A stretch of 64,000 nt of DNA from Salmonella enterica subsp. diarizonae (GCF_008692785.1 NZ_VXJV01000003.1:1-64000), one strand, 5' to 3'. Shown: positions 10,914 through 19,301, counted from the first letter of the stretch. Numbers and translations: made by a program. The notes: generated by a model from the sequence alone, not told the origin.

Positions 10914-11975
10914 GTGTTTAAGCCGCTTATTGCCTCTCTCATGCTGACCAGCGCGGTCGTCTATGCGAAACCGATGCCATTGACGGCGGCGCGCTATGCG
11001 CAGCAGCTTGGCATTGGGATGGATGTTGACTGGGCGCGAACGGAACGGGGTATCCGCGAGTTTGATCCGCTGGTAGTGCGGGATTTTAAGGCAAAAGGGT
11101 TAACTCATGTCCGTATCCGTGTGGCAGGTGCGCCGACGGAAGCGCGCCTCATCCATTTGCGTAAGCTGGTAGAAGCCTGCGAATACTATGGCATCATTCC
11201 CATTATTGCCTATCAGGCGGATGCGTATAAAAACGATCCCAGCGCCAGCCATGAAAAGGAGCTGATCAACTGGTGGAGCGTGGTCGCGCGCTATTTTGGT
11301 CAGACATCCCCGCTTCTGGGGTTCGATCTCATTTATGAGCCTGCCGACAAACTCAATCATAATATGGCGTCGCTGAATCGCGTATATGACAAAACCATCC
11401 GCCTGATTCACGCTATTGACCCACAGCGTATGATTTTCGTTGCCCCCCGCATGCGTGCCGCGCCGGAGGATTTGCCCGTGCTTAAACTGCCGGCGCAAAG
11501 CCAGAACTATGTACTGGCGGAGTGGCATATCTTCCCGTGGGGACCACTGAAAAGCGGCGGTAAATATCCGTGGACGTCAGGCACGACGGCGGAAAAAGCG
11601 GCGATTCGGGCGCGGATTAACGCTGCGGTTCGCTGGCAGCATAAGACCGGCCATGCAAGCTGGGTGGGCGGATGGGCGCCGGGAGCGTCAATAAAAATTA
11701 CGCCGGTCGCTTCACAGTTCGCGTTTGCCCGTTTTATGGCCTGCGAACTGAAAAAAGCGCATATTCCGTATGCGATAAACACGGACACTCAGTTTTACGA
11801 CGGCGAAGAAGGGGCGTGGCGTCCGGCGCAGGAGCCGCTGCTCAATGCGATAATCACGCCGGAATGTGAAACGCCCGGCAAAAAGCCGGGCGAGGGGGAC
11901 GTTAAACCGTCTGTCCCTGATGCGAGATCCGTGACGCCAGCGGCAGCCAGCACGCCAGGATCAGCAATCCCATAA
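10914..11975 (+). CDS. Secreted GH5-like glycoside hydrolase
   Basis: A 353-residue protein beginning with GTG and an N-terminal signal peptide (FKPLIASLMLTSAVVYA, cleavage near residue 18). It resembles (beta/alpha)8 cellulase-like GH5 proteins: GIGMDVDWARTERGIREFD, THVRIRV, LLGFDLIYEPAD (probable acid/base Glu), IFVAPRM and LAEWHIFPWG. The substrate is unknown. The last roughly 35 codons read through an intrinsic terminator hairpin (11873-11891) and into the 3' end of antisense emrD. That tail is therefore probably not part of the ancestral protein. Confidence 0.75.
   Translation: MFKPLIASLMLTSAVVYAKPMPLTAARYAQQLGIGMDVDWARTERGIREFDPLVVRDFKAKGLTHVRIRVAGAPTEARLIHLRKLVEACEYYGIIPIIAYQADAYKNDPSASHEKELINWWSVVARYFGQTSPLLGFDLIYEPADKLNHNMASLNRVYDKTIRLIHAIDPQRMIFVAPRMRAAPEDLPVLKLPAQSQNYVLAEWHIFPWGPLKSGGKYPWTSGTTAEKAAIRARINAAVRWQHKTGHASWVGGWAPGASIKITPVASQFAFARFMACELKKAHIPYAINTDTQFYDGEEGAWRPAQEPLLNAIITPECETPGKKPGEGDVKPSVPDARSVTPAAASTPGSAIP
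11873..11891. terminator. emrD terminator hairpin
   Basis: GCCCGGC-AAAAA-GCCGGGC, a 7-bp perfect stem just after the emrD stop on the minus strand. It lies inside the 3' part of the GH5 frame. Confidence 0.7.
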
Positions 11976-13086
11976 GGGTCATCAACAATCCCAGGCTGCC
12001 CTGACCGGTTTGCGGCAGCATTGCCGAAAGCCACGCCAGTACGCCGGAACCAATATTTTGCAGCCCGCCGACCAGCGCGCCAGCGGTGCCTGCGAGGAAC
12101 GGAAAAGGCTCCATTGCGCCGCTGGTGGCCAGTGGAAATAACATCCCGGCGCCGAAGAAAAACAGCGCAGCGGGGATGAGTAGCGTCCAGACGTTCATCA
12201 CGCCAAACCAGCCGGGAATCCACATCATAAGGCCTGCCAGCAGACAGCAAATAACTGACTGCCACATCAGGGTTGAGAAGCGTTTATTCGGGCGTCCGGC
12301 AAACCAGGCGCCGAAGAACGCCGCCGGAATCGGCAGAATAAACAGAATGCTTACCGCCATACTGCTGAGACCTAATACTGCCCCCATCAGTACGCCGGAA
12401 CAGGCTTCAAAGACCGCAATGCCAGCCAGCCCGCCGATCAGCATCAGCAGGTAACAGTTAAATGCGCCGTTGCCAAACAGTGTTTTATAGCTGGCGATCA
12501 GCCGTGTGCGCGGCGCGCCAGCGGGGCGGGTTTCCGGCATCCAGCGCGCCATGCTGAAGGTGACGCCAGCGCAAAGCACCAGCAGGAAAGCGTAACAAGC
12601 GCGCCAGCTCCACATGGTGTCCAGTAGACCGCCAATCAGTGGCGCTAACAGCGGGCTGACCAGAATCCCCATATTTAACAGGCTATTGGCGTGACGAAGT
12701 TGTGTTCCTTCATACAGATCGCGCGGGAGCGTTCTCGCCATTACTCCGCCAACGCCGGTTCCCATCCCTTGCATGGCGCTGGCGGCAATCAACACCGTCA
12801 AACTATGCGTGGTCATGGCGATCAGGGTCGCTACCATAAAAATAGACATGCCGACGAGAATTACCGGGCGACGCCCAACCCGGTCGGAAAGCGGGCCGTA
12901 AAACAGTTGCGAGACGCCGTAGGTCAGGAGATAAGCAGCCATTACGCTCTGGACGGCGCCTTCCCGGACGTTTAGCGCTTGTGCCATATCGGCGATGGCG
13001 GGAATATAAATGGTTTGCGCCATCTGCCCTACGGCCACCAGTAACACCAACATCAACAACAAATTGACGCTTCTCTGCCTTTTCAT
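11902..13086 (-). CDS. emrD: Multidrug efflux MFS transporter EmrD
   Basis: A 394-residue twelve-helix major facilitator transporter of the DHA1 drug:H+ antiporter group. The motif A loop GPLSDRVGRRPVIL lies between helices 2 and 3, and motif C-like GGVMARTLPRD/LLAPLIGGLL lie in helices 4-5. It closely matches E. coli EmrD, which exports uncouplers and detergents. Single gene, convergent with the GH5 gene, with which it overlaps by 74 bases. Confidence 0.95.
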   Translation of the reverse strand: MKRQRSVNLLLMLVLLVAVGQMAQTIYIPAIADMAQALNVREGAVQSVMAAYLLTYGVSQLFYGPLSDRVGRRPVILVGMSIFMVATLIAMTTHSLTVLIAASAMQGMGTGVGGVMARTLPRDLYEGTQLRHANSLLNMGILVSPLLAPLIGGLLDTMWSWRACYAFLLVLCAGVTFSMARWMPETRPAGAPRTRLIASYKTLFGNGAFNCYLLMLIGGLAGIAVFEACSGVLMGAVLGLSSMAVSILFILPIPAAFFGAWFAGRPNKRFSTLMWQSVICCLLAGLMMWIPGWFGVMNVWTLLIPAALFFFGAGMLFPLATSGAMEPFPFLAGTAGALVGGLQNIGSGVLAWLSAMLPQTGQGSLGLLMTLMGLLILACWLPLASRISHQGQTV

Positions 13087-13359
13087 TTCGCTGATTACTT
13101 TTCAAAAAAAGAAAAAATAAGAATAACTTGCTGCGCATTCCCATAAATGCGAGAGGAATCTACCACACCAGAAAAAGAAGGCCAGACAGCAACCTGCAAT
13201 GGCAGACGAAGGAACGGCAGGAAATGTAAACAAAAGCGGCAACAAATGTTGCCGAGAATGTGTTACGTCTGCGGCTGTTATCAATTTGCGCGTAAGACCT
13301 CGCACAATTGGGCGGAGATATAAGCGCGGTAACTGCGTAACATTTTTTGACCTTCTTCA

Positions 13360-13398
13360 ATATGGCTTACATTTTTCAGCGTATTTTGTAAGTCATAT
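13360..13398. repeat. Left-end hairpin of the IS605-type element
   Basis: ATATGGCTTACA (13360-13371) and TGTAAGTCATAT (13387-13398) are inverted with one mismatch in 12 and a 15-base loop. Subterminal hairpins of this kind mark the left end of IS200/IS605 elements. The right arm covers the first two bases of the tnpB start codon, so the structure could also limit translation. Confidence 0.6.
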
Positions 13399-14563
13399 GA
13401 AGCGCGCCTATAAATATCGATTCTATCCAACACCCGGGCAGGTTGAGCTTTTAGCTCAAACGTTCGGGTGCGTGCGTTTTGTCTATAACAGCATCCTCCG
13501 CTGGCACACTGACGCGTACTATAAGCGTCAGGAGAAAATCGGCTATACGCAAGCCAGCGCACGATTAACGGCGCTGAAAAAGGAGCCGGAATTTGCCTGG
13601 CTCAATGATGTTTCCAGCGTGCCGCTACAGCAAGCCTTGCGCCACCAACAGGCCGGACTCTCAAACTTTTTCGCCGGACGAGCCAGATATCCGACATTCA
13701 AAAGCAAGCGCCATAAACAGGCTGCTACGCTCACCGATGCCGCGTTTAAATACCGCGATGGCAGGTTGTACATGGCAAAGAGCAAAGCGCCTTTAGACGT
13801 GCGCTGGAGTCGCCCGCTGCCGTTCGTGCCGTCTACCGTCACCGTATCCAAAGATGCCGCCGGGCGGTACTTTGTTTCGTGTCTTTGCGAGTCTGAACCT
13901 GCATCACTGCCGCTCACCTCTTCAATGGTCGGCATTGATGTTGGTTTAAAAGATGTGTTCGTCACCGATAGCGGATTCAGGTCCGGCAATCCCCGCCATA
14001 CCGCGAAATACGCGGCTCGCCTGGCGCTACTCCAGCGCCGGTTAAGCAAAAAGGCCAAAGGCTCAAAGAACCGCGCCAGAGCCCGCTTAAAGGTGGCCCG
14101 ACTCCACGCGAAAATAGCCGATTGCCGAATGGATGCCCTGCACAAGGCCACCCGCAAACTCATTAACGAGAATCAAGTTGTTTGCGTCGAATCCCTCAAA
14201 GTGAAAAACATGCTCCGCAACCCGTCACTGTCAAAAGCGATAGCAGACGCAGGCTGGAGCGAATTTGTGCGCCAGCTCCGGTACAAAGGCGAATGGGCCG
14301 GACGTTCAGTGGTAGCCATTGAGCAGTTTTTCCCGTCCTCAAAACGCTGTAGCCGTTGCGGTTTCACGATGAAAAAAATGCCGCTGGATGTCAGGAAATG
14401 GCACTGCCCGGAATGCGGCGCAGACCATGACCGTGACATAAACGCGGCACGGAATATAAAAGCGGCGGGACTCGCCGTGTTAGCTTGTGGAGAGCCGGTA
14501 ATCCCTGAACCGCTTAATGCGGCTCAGGTTCGGCTCCGCGAAACAAGAATCCTTGCCCTTTAG
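13397..14563 (+). CDS. tnpB: TnpB RNA-guided nuclease (IS605/IS1341-type OrfB)
   Basis: A 388-residue TnpB, the RNA-guided endonuclease ancestor of Cas12. The N-terminal OrfB_HTH region begins MKRAYKYRFYPTPGQ. The RuvC-like triad is intact: D181 (GIDVGL), E265 (VCVESLKV) and D347 (HDRDINAARN). The zinc finger cysteines C318, C321, C337 and C340 are all present. The ATG at 13397 gives the family N-terminus; the frame is open upstream to 13199. No TnpA transposase accompanies it, so the element cannot move by itself. The stop codon sits inside the right-end hairpin, as usual for tnpB with an overlapping guide RNA. Confidence 0.9.
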   Translation: MKRAYKYRFYPTPGQVELLAQTFGCVRFVYNSILRWHTDAYYKRQEKIGYTQASARLTALKKEPEFAWLNDVSSVPLQQALRHQQAGLSNFFAGRARYPTFKSKRHKQAATLTDAAFKYRDGRLYMAKSKAPLDVRWSRPLPFVPSTVTVSKDAAGRYFVSCLCESEPASLPLTSSMVGIDVGLKDVFVTDSGFRSGNPRHTAKYAARLALLQRRLSKKAKGSKNRARARLKVARLHAKIADCRMDALHKATRKLINENQVVCVESLKVKNMLRNPSLSKAIADAGWSEFVRQLRYKGEWAGRSVVAIEQFFPSSKRCSRCGFTMKKMPLDVRKWHCPECGADHDRDINAARNIKAAGLAVLACGEPVIPEPLNAAQVRLRETRILAL

Positions 14564-14600
14564 GGCGAGGAGTACGTCAATGGGCAATCATGACAGACGG
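14470..14600 (+). ncRNA. Predicted omega RNA (reRNA) of TnpB
   Basis: In this family the guide RNA comes from the tnpB 3' end and the element right end. Here CCTTGCCC-TTTA-GGGCGAGG (14551-14570) is the expected terminal hairpin, followed by AGTACGTCAA, which looks like the element end at 14580. The next about 20 bases (14581-14600), crossing the stop codon of the neighbouring transporter gene, would then be the guide. The 5' limit is a guess. Confidence 0.5.
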
Positions 14601-15448
14601 AGTAAAATCGCCCCGAGAGCAATCCCGCCTGCCGCCACCAGACGTAGCCCGGCAACTTTCTCTTTAAGCAGCAGCCAGGCTATCAGCGCGCCGAATAAAA
14701 TTGATGTCTCACGCAGCGCGGCGACCACCGCCAGCGGCGCCTGGGTCATGGCCCATAGCGCCAGCCCATAAGATCCCATGGTGCCAATTCCGCCAAAAAT
14801 GCCTTTTTTCCACTGTTGCGCCAGATAACGCGACGCTTCCCGCCGCCGTGCAATCATCGCCCAGGTTAACAGACAGGCGCCGTTGAGAAAAAATGACCAT
14901 AGCGTATAACCCAGCGCCGTTTCTGAGAGTCTTACGCCGGTACCGTCCACCAGCGTATACCCGGCAATAAAACAGGCGTTAGTTAATGCCAACACGATAC
15001 CGCGTTGGGAGCTGGCGCGGCCATTACAGGCCATCCCAAGTATCGCCATGCAGATCACTGCGATGCCGACCCAGGCTAGCGACGACAGGCTGTCGCCAAG
15101 AAACAGAACGCTAATGAGCGCCACCAGCAGCGGCGCGGTGCCGCGCATCAGGGGATAGGTCTGGCTCATGTCCGAGACCTGATATGTTTTCGCTACCAGG
15201 ACGGTATACACCACCTGGAGCGCAGTAGAGGCCGCTAAAAAAGGGATACTGGCGTGGGCTGGCTGCGGCGCGAAGGGCAAAAGGATCAATGCCATGACCG
15301 CCGCGGAACCGCTAACGCCGATCGCAGCGTAGAGCTTATCGTTTCCCGCTTTGACAATGGCGTTCCAGCTGGCATGTAGCAGCGCGGCGAACAGCAAAAT
15401 GCAGAAAACGGAAAGGGTCATAGCGTCAGGCGTCGTTGAGGATGTCAT
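14588..15448 (-). CDS. EamA/DMT-family transporter
   Basis: A 286-residue inner-membrane protein with ten predicted helices in two EamA repeats (ALLHASWNAIVKAGNDKLYAAI...; FSMVLALTNACFIAGYTLVDG-type second half). Conserved features are SQTYPLMRGTAPLLVALISVLFLGD in the first repeat and ALRETSILFGALIAWLLLKEKV in the second. It is probably a metabolite exporter or importer of unknown substrate. It lies between the TnpB element and tisB; its last codons overlap the predicted TnpB guide. Confidence 0.85.
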   Translation of the reverse strand: MTSSTTPDAMTLSVFCILLFAALLHASWNAIVKAGNDKLYAAIGVSGSAAVMALILLPFAPQPAHASIPFLAASTALQVVYTVLVAKTYQVSDMSQTYPLMRGTAPLLVALISVLFLGDSLSSLAWVGIAVICMAILGMACNGRASSQRGIVLALTNACFIAGYTLVDGTGVRLSETALGYTLWSFFLNGACLLTWAMIARRREASRYLAQQWKKGIFGGIGTMGSYGLALWAMTQAPLAVVAALRETSILFGALIAWLLLKEKVAGLRLVAAGGIALGAILLRLS

Positions 15449-15494
15449 AAAAACGTAACATACCCGGGAAGCGAAAGACCAGCGGATAAGGTGA

Positions 15495-15520
15495 AAGGGG
15501 AGCGGTTGCCCGCTCCCCTT
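15495..15520 (-). terminator. Terminator of tisB
   Basis: AAGGGGAGCGG and CCGCTCCCCTT form an 11-bp stem with a 4-base loop. Read on the minus strand it lies about 20 bases after the tisB stop and is followed by a short T run. Confidence 0.8.
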
Positions 15521-15540
15521 CGGTGCGGCTTGAATCTGAA

Positions 15541-15630
15541 TTACTTAAGGTATTTCAGAACAGCATCAAGCAGTTGCAGTGCTGCAACAATGAGTTTCAG
15601 GATAAGAATGGTGATATCCACTATGCTCAT
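15541..15630 (-). CDS. tisB: TisB, SOS-induced membrane toxin
   Basis: A 29-residue hydrophobic peptide (MSIVDITILILKLIVAALQL...) that matches E. coli TisB with few changes and has the alternating charged/hydrophobic helix able to insert in the inner membrane and drop the proton motive force, producing persisters. It is transcribed on the minus strand under a LexA box at 15869-15884 and repressed by the antisense-acting RNA IstR-1. It is too short for ordinary gene finders. Confidence 0.93.
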   Translation of the reverse strand: MSIVDITILILKLIVAALQLLDAVLKYLK

Positions 15631-15732
15631 ACGCGTCTCCTGTGGTTAAGGAGCACTGCCAGCCGACGTACCTTTCCGCTGCCTGTTGCCAGCTGTTGCG
15701 CACGCGATCCCTTTTGCGAGGAATAGTGTGCG

Positions 15733-15754
15733 TGTTGACATAACACAGTGTGCT
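15733..15754 (-). promoter_or_regulatory. IstR-1 pairing site in the tisB mRNA leader
   Basis: A 22-base segment identical to the first 22 bases of istR-1 (15981-16002). Because tisB is transcribed from the other strand, its mRNA is perfectly complementary to the IstR-1 5' end here. This is the ribosome standby region targeted by IstR-1 in E. coli. Confidence 0.88.
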
Positions 15755-15868
15755 CACGAGGGGGTTAAGGCGCTGACGGCACCACCCGTTTCAGCCAGGA
15801 CTTCGTTGCGCCGGTTTACGATGCGGCCCCCGCATAACACATTGTGTCAAAGACATTATAGTTAAGCA

Positions 15869-15884
15869 CTGTATAAATGAACAG
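15869..15884. promoter_or_regulatory. LexA box of tisB/istR-2
   Basis: CTGTATAAATGAACAG matches the CTGT-N8-ACAG SOS box perfectly. It lies between the tisB leader and istR-1, the same place as in E. coli. Confidence 0.92.
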
Positions 15885-15980
15885 TAATTTATAGACAGAA
15901 CGGAGCTTCTGATCCATACTCAAATTCATCAAAATTCGCGCCGAAATTGCGCGTTCTGCACAGAACGCGTATACTTCTGC

Positions 15981-16055
15981 TGTTGACATAACACAGTGTG
16001 CTTCGCGGCTACCACCCGCATTACGCTGTAAAACCTCGCTTCGGCGAGGTTTTTT
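15981..16055 (+). ncRNA. istR: IstR-1 antitoxin sRNA
   Basis: A 75-base segment that starts TGTTGACATAACACAG and ends in a terminator (ACCTCGC-TTCG-GCGAGGT then TTTTT, 16033-16055). The length equals E. coli IstR-1. A -10 box TATACT lies at 15970-15975. Its 5' end is identical over 22 bases to the opposite strand of the tisB leader, giving perfect pairing. Transcription from upstream of the LexA box would give the longer, SOS-inducible IstR-2. Confidence 0.9.
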
Positions 16056-16157
16056 GTTTTCAGGTATTTTGAAACGCGTGATCATTAATCCCGGCGATTA
16101 CCTGAGGGCGCTACGCTTATCACGCCTATACTCAAAACGTGTAAATTCGTAGAAAAA

Positions 16158-16228
16158 TGTGATCGCTGACGCATTTTTGTGCAGATGAAAATTTTTCCGT
16201 TGTCATGCTGAAAGCGCTGTGCTTGTAT
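16158..16228 (+). promoter_or_regulatory. ilvB promoter with CRP site
   Basis: TGTGATCGCTGACGCATT (16158-16175) resembles a CRP site. TTGTCA (16200-16205) and TTGTAT (16223-16228) at 17-base spacing form a plausible sigma-70 promoter ahead of the ivbL leader. CRP activation of ilvBN is established in E. coli. Confidence 0.6.
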
Positions 16229-16262
16229 AAAACGTGTTAATAACAAACAGACAAGGCCCCTA

Positions 16263-16361
16263 ATGAACCCTTCCATGCTGAACGCGACCCTACTAAAAAC
16301 TGCGCCATCTCGCGCAGTGGTCGTCGTGCGTGTGGTGGTGGTCGTCGGCAATGCGCCGTAG
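16263..16361 (+). CDS. ivbL: IvbL leader peptide
   Basis: A 32-residue leader whose second half is a run of valine codons (AVVVVRVVVVVGNAP) preceded by several leucines. Scarcity of charged tRNA-Val or tRNA-Leu stalls the ribosome here and prevents the downstream terminator from forming, so ilvBN is expressed. The coding sequence ends about 25 bases before the attenuator. Confidence 0.96.
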   Translation: MNPSMLNATLLKTAPSRAVVVVRVVVVVGNAP

Positions 16362-16385
16362 GGTCCGGAACACACACGATTCCAA

Positions 16386-16417
16386 AACCCCGCCGGCGCA
16401 AACCGGGCGGGGTTTTT
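16386..16417 (+). terminator. ilvBN attenuator
   Basis: AACCCCGCCGG and CCGGGCGGGGTT form a GC-rich stem followed by TTTTT between ivbL and ilvB; this is the regulated terminator of the operon. Confidence 0.92.
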
Positions 16418-16467
16418 CGTTTAAGACACCTTCCCGGAACGTCGGCTCAGAATAAAAGGAATGGAGC

Positions 16468-18156
16468 ATGGCAAGTTCGGGCACAACATCTACACCTCAG
16501 CGCTTTACGGGCGCGGAATTTATTGTTCATTTTCTGGAGCGCCAGGGGATTCGTATCGTCACCGGCATTCCCGGTGGTTCGATTCTCCCCGTTTACGACG
16601 CGTTAAGCCAAAGCACGCAAATCCGTCATATTCTGGCGCGCCACGAACAAGGCGCGGGGTTTATTGCGCAGGGGATGGCGCGAACGGAGGGTAAACCTGC
16701 CGTCTGCATGGCTTGTAGCGGGCCGGGCGCGACCAATCTGGTCACGGCCATTGCCGATGCGCGCCTGGATTCCATTCCGTTAATCTGCATTACCGGGCAG
16801 GTTCCGGCGTCCATGATCGGTACTGACGCATTTCAGGAAGTAGATACCTACGGTATCTCTATCCCCATCACCAAGCACAACTATCTGGTCAGGAATATCA
16901 ATGAGTTGCCTCAGGTAATGAGCGATGCTTTTCGTCTGGCGCAGTCGGGGCGTCCCGGCCCGGTGTGGATAGACGTTCCTAAAGATGTGCAGACGGCGAC
17001 AATCGAACTGGATGTGTTGCCGCCGCCAGCGGAAAAATCACCTTCGCCGGATTTTAGCGCAGAGAGTATCCGCGAGGCCGCCGCGATGATTAACGCGGCG
17101 AAGCGTCCGGTGCTGTATCTGGGCGGCGGCGTGATCAATGCGCCGACACGCGTGCGCGAACTGGCGGAAAAAGCGCAACTGCCGACGACAATGACCTTAA
17201 TGGCGCTGGGAATGTTGCCTAAGGCGCATCCGCTGTCGTTAGGAATGTTGGGGATGCACGGCGCGCGCAGTACCAATTTTATTCTGCAAGAGGCCGACTT
17301 GCTGATTGTCCTGGGCGCGCGTTTTGATGACCGGGCGATTGGCAAAACGGAGCAGTTTTGTCCGAACGCTAAAATCATCCATGTGGATATCGATCGCGCA
17401 GAGTTGGGCAAAATTAAGCAGCCGCATGTGGCTATTCAGGCGGATGTCGATGATGTACTGGCACAGTTAATTCCTCATATCGAAGCACAGCCGCGGGAAG
17501 CATGGCATCAGTTGGTTGCGGACTTGCAGCAAGAATTCCCCTGTGGTATTCCCCAGGAAAATAACCCGCTTAGCCACTATGGACTGATTAACGCGGTCGC
17601 CGCCTGTGTGGACGACAACGCGATTATTACCACTGACGTAGGTCAGCATCAGATGTGGACCGCGCAGGCTTATCCGCTCAACCGTCCGCGTCAGTGGCTG
17701 ACTTCCGGTGGGCTGGGTACCATGGGGTTTGGTCTGCCCGCGGCGATTGGCGCGGCGCTGGCGAATCCGGGCAACAAGGTGCTGTGTTTTTCCGGCGACG
17801 GTAGTTTGATGATGAATATTCAGGAGATGGCTACCGCCAGTGAAAACCAGTTGGATGTGAAAATTATCCTGATGAATAACGACGCGCTGGGACTGGTACA
17901 TCAGCAACAGAGTCTGTTCTATAAACAGGGCGTTTTTGCGGCGACCTATCCGGGAAGCATCAATTTTATGCAGATTGCCGCCGGGTTTGGTTTGGACACC
18001 TGTGATTTGAATAACGAAGCCGATCCGCAGGCGGCGTTGCAGGCTATCATCCGTCGTCCGGGACCGGCGTTAATCCACGTGCGTATTGATGCGGAAGAAA
18101 AAGTGTATCCGATGGTGCCGCCGGGCGCGGCAAATACAGAGATGGTGGGGGAATAA
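16468..18156 (+). CDS. ilvB: Acetolactate synthase I large subunit IlvB
   Basis: A 562-residue ThDP/FAD-dependent enzyme that makes acetolactate or acetohydroxybutyrate, the first common step of valine, leucine and isoleucine synthesis. The catalytic glutamate is E60 (RHEQGAGF). The FAD-binding middle domain spans about residues 190-350 (LGARFDDR), and the ThDP/Mg motif is GDGSLMMN...NND in the C-terminal domain. Full length. It is coupled to the regulatory subunit ilvN three bases downstream. Valine-sensitive isozyme I, controlled by ivbL attenuation and CRP. Confidence 0.97.
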   Translation: MASSGTTSTPQRFTGAEFIVHFLERQGIRIVTGIPGGSILPVYDALSQSTQIRHILARHEQGAGFIAQGMARTEGKPAVCMACSGPGATNLVTAIADARLDSIPLICITGQVPASMIGTDAFQEVDTYGISIPITKHNYLVRNINELPQVMSDAFRLAQSGRPGPVWIDVPKDVQTATIELDVLPPPAEKSPSPDFSAESIREAAAMINAAKRPVLYLGGGVINAPTRVRELAEKAQLPTTMTLMALGMLPKAHPLSLGMLGMHGARSTNFILQEADLLIVLGARFDDRAIGKTEQFCPNAKIIHVDIDRAELGKIKQPHVAIQADVDDVLAQLIPHIEAQPREAWHQLVADLQQEFPCGIPQENNPLSHYGLINAVAACVDDNAIITTDVGQHQMWTAQAYPLNRPRQWLTSGGLGTMGFGLPAAIGAALANPGNKVLCFSGDGSLMMNIQEMATASENQLDVKIILMNNDALGLVHQQQSLFYKQGVFAATYPGSINFMQIAAGFGLDTCDLNNEADPQAALQAIIRRPGPALIHVRIDAEEKVYPMVPPGAANTEMVGE

Positions 18157-18159
18157 GCC

Positions 18160-18450
18160 ATGCAGAAACAATCACATGAGAACGTTATTCTGGAGCTGAC
18201 CGTTCGCAACCATCCTGGCGTGATGACCCACGTCTGCGGGCTGTTCGCCCGACGCGCTTTCAACGTTGAGGGCATTCTCTGTTTACCGATTCAGGGTAGC
18301 GATCAGAGCCGCATCTGGCTTCTGGTCAATGACGATCAGCGGCTTGAACAGATGATAAGCCAGATCGATAAACTGGAAGACGTGGTGAAGGTGGTACGAA
18401 ACCAGTCCGATCCCACCATGTTCAATAAAATTGCCGTCTTTTTTGAGTAA
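18160..18450 (+). CDS. ilvN: Acetolactate synthase I small subunit IlvN
   Basis: A 96-residue ACT-domain protein ([35 protein letters not shown]) that binds valine and confers feedback inhibition and full activity on IlvB. Same operon as ilvB, from which it is separated by 3 bases. It ends one base before the end of the convergent DeoR-family gene. Confidence 0.96.
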   Translation: MQKQSHENVILELTVRNHPGVMTHVCGLFARRAFNVEGILCLPIQGSDQSRIWLLVNDDQRLEQMISQIDKLEDVVKVVRNQSDPTMFNKIAVFFE

Positions 18451-18451
18451 G

Positions 18452-19237
18452 TTATTCACTTTCCGAATCAGGCGTGATGACTTTGACGGAACCATTCCGA
18501 CAGTGAACGGCATAATCTGTCGGTAATGGGCGATCGCTAATCAGGACATCAAAAGCAGAAAGCGGACCAATGCTGGCAGGTGCGACCTCATCAAACAGGG
18601 CGTGACGCGCCAGCAAAATTTTACGCAGACCGCGCTCCATCGCTTTACGTTTGGCGGCAAGATCATCCGGGTTAAACCAGCTCACGCCAAAATGTTCATG
18701 TACGCCGCTGGCGGAAATAAACACTTTGCGCGGATTGAGCGAGTCCAGCACCGAAGGATTATTGGCATCATAAAAGGCATCGCTCTTGGCCCGATAAGTG
18801 CCGCCGCACAGAATCGCCGTGGCATTAGGCTTTTCATTAAGCGCGATAAATACCCGATGTGAGTAGCAAATCCCGGTAAAGGTAATATCATCCGGTATCA
18901 TGCTGATGACTAATGGCATTTCTGGACCGTTATCAAAAAAAACCAGATCGTTTTCACGCACCAGACCGGCGGCCAGGATCGCAACGGGAAGGTCGTCCCG
19001 ATAATGCGTCTTTTTCGCCGGCAGCGGCGTATTGGTTGAAGACGTAGGTTTATTTACCATGACGATATAGCCGCCGAGTAGCGTCAGCGGTAAAGGGTCA
19101 TCATCCTGGCTGAGATCGCGGCGAATGGTCATCACCGAAACTTCCAGCATCCGCGCGGCGTCTTTCAGATGGATTCGATCAGTCTTTTTCAGTAACTCCA
19201 TCAAGCGTCGGATACGTTCTTTTTGTTTGGTCTCCAT
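18452..19237 (-). CDS. DeoR-family sugar regulator
   Basis: A 261-residue repressor. The N-terminal winged helix is RIRRLMELLKKTDRIHLKDAARMLEVSVMTIRRDLSQ (about residues 8-45). The DeoR effector domain of the ribose-phosphate isomerase fold follows (DLVFFDNGPEMPLVISMI; KVFISASGVHEHFGVSWFNPDD; KILLARHALFD). DeoR proteins sense phosphorylated sugars. It is divergent from a kinase-permease-epimerase operon at 19562-22854, which it most likely controls through palindromes in the intergenic region. Confidence 0.9.
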   Translation of the reverse strand: METKQKERIRRLMELLKKTDRIHLKDAARMLEVSVMTIRRDLSQDDDPLPLTLLGGYIVMVNKPTSSTNTPLPAKKTHYRDDLPVAILAAGLVRENDLVFFDNGPEMPLVISMIPDDITFTGICYSHRVFIALNEKPNATAILCGGTYRAKSDAFYDANNPSVLDSLNPRKVFISASGVHEHFGVSWFNPDDLAAKRKAMERGLRKILLARHALFDEVAPASIGPLSAFDVLISDRPLPTDYAVHCRNGSVKVITPDSESE

Positions 19238-19263
19238 TCACCCTCTCCGCAAATCATGTTGTT

Positions 19264-19301
19264 ATGTTTCTTCAGTAACATTTATGTGTTTCTGAGAACA
19301 T
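19264..19301. promoter_or_regulatory. Paired inverted repeats, probable operator of the DeoR-family gene
   Basis: Two imperfect 18-base inverted repeats, ATGTTTCTTCAGTAACAT (19264-19281) and ATGTGTTTCTGAGAACAT (19284-19301), lie 20 bases apart just upstream of the regulator. They share the ATGTt...aACAT half-sites with the palindrome near the kinase gene. Confidence 0.6.

Noticed and set aside
13199-13396. Longer N-terminus for TnpB from 13199
   Set aside because: The added 66 residues are not protein-like, run through intergenic DNA and the left-end hairpin, and the family starts with MKRAYKYRFYPT at 13397.
15733-16002. The repeated 22-base segment as ends of a small transposon
   Set aside because: One copy is the istR-1 start and the other its known pairing site in the tisB leader; this explains it fully.
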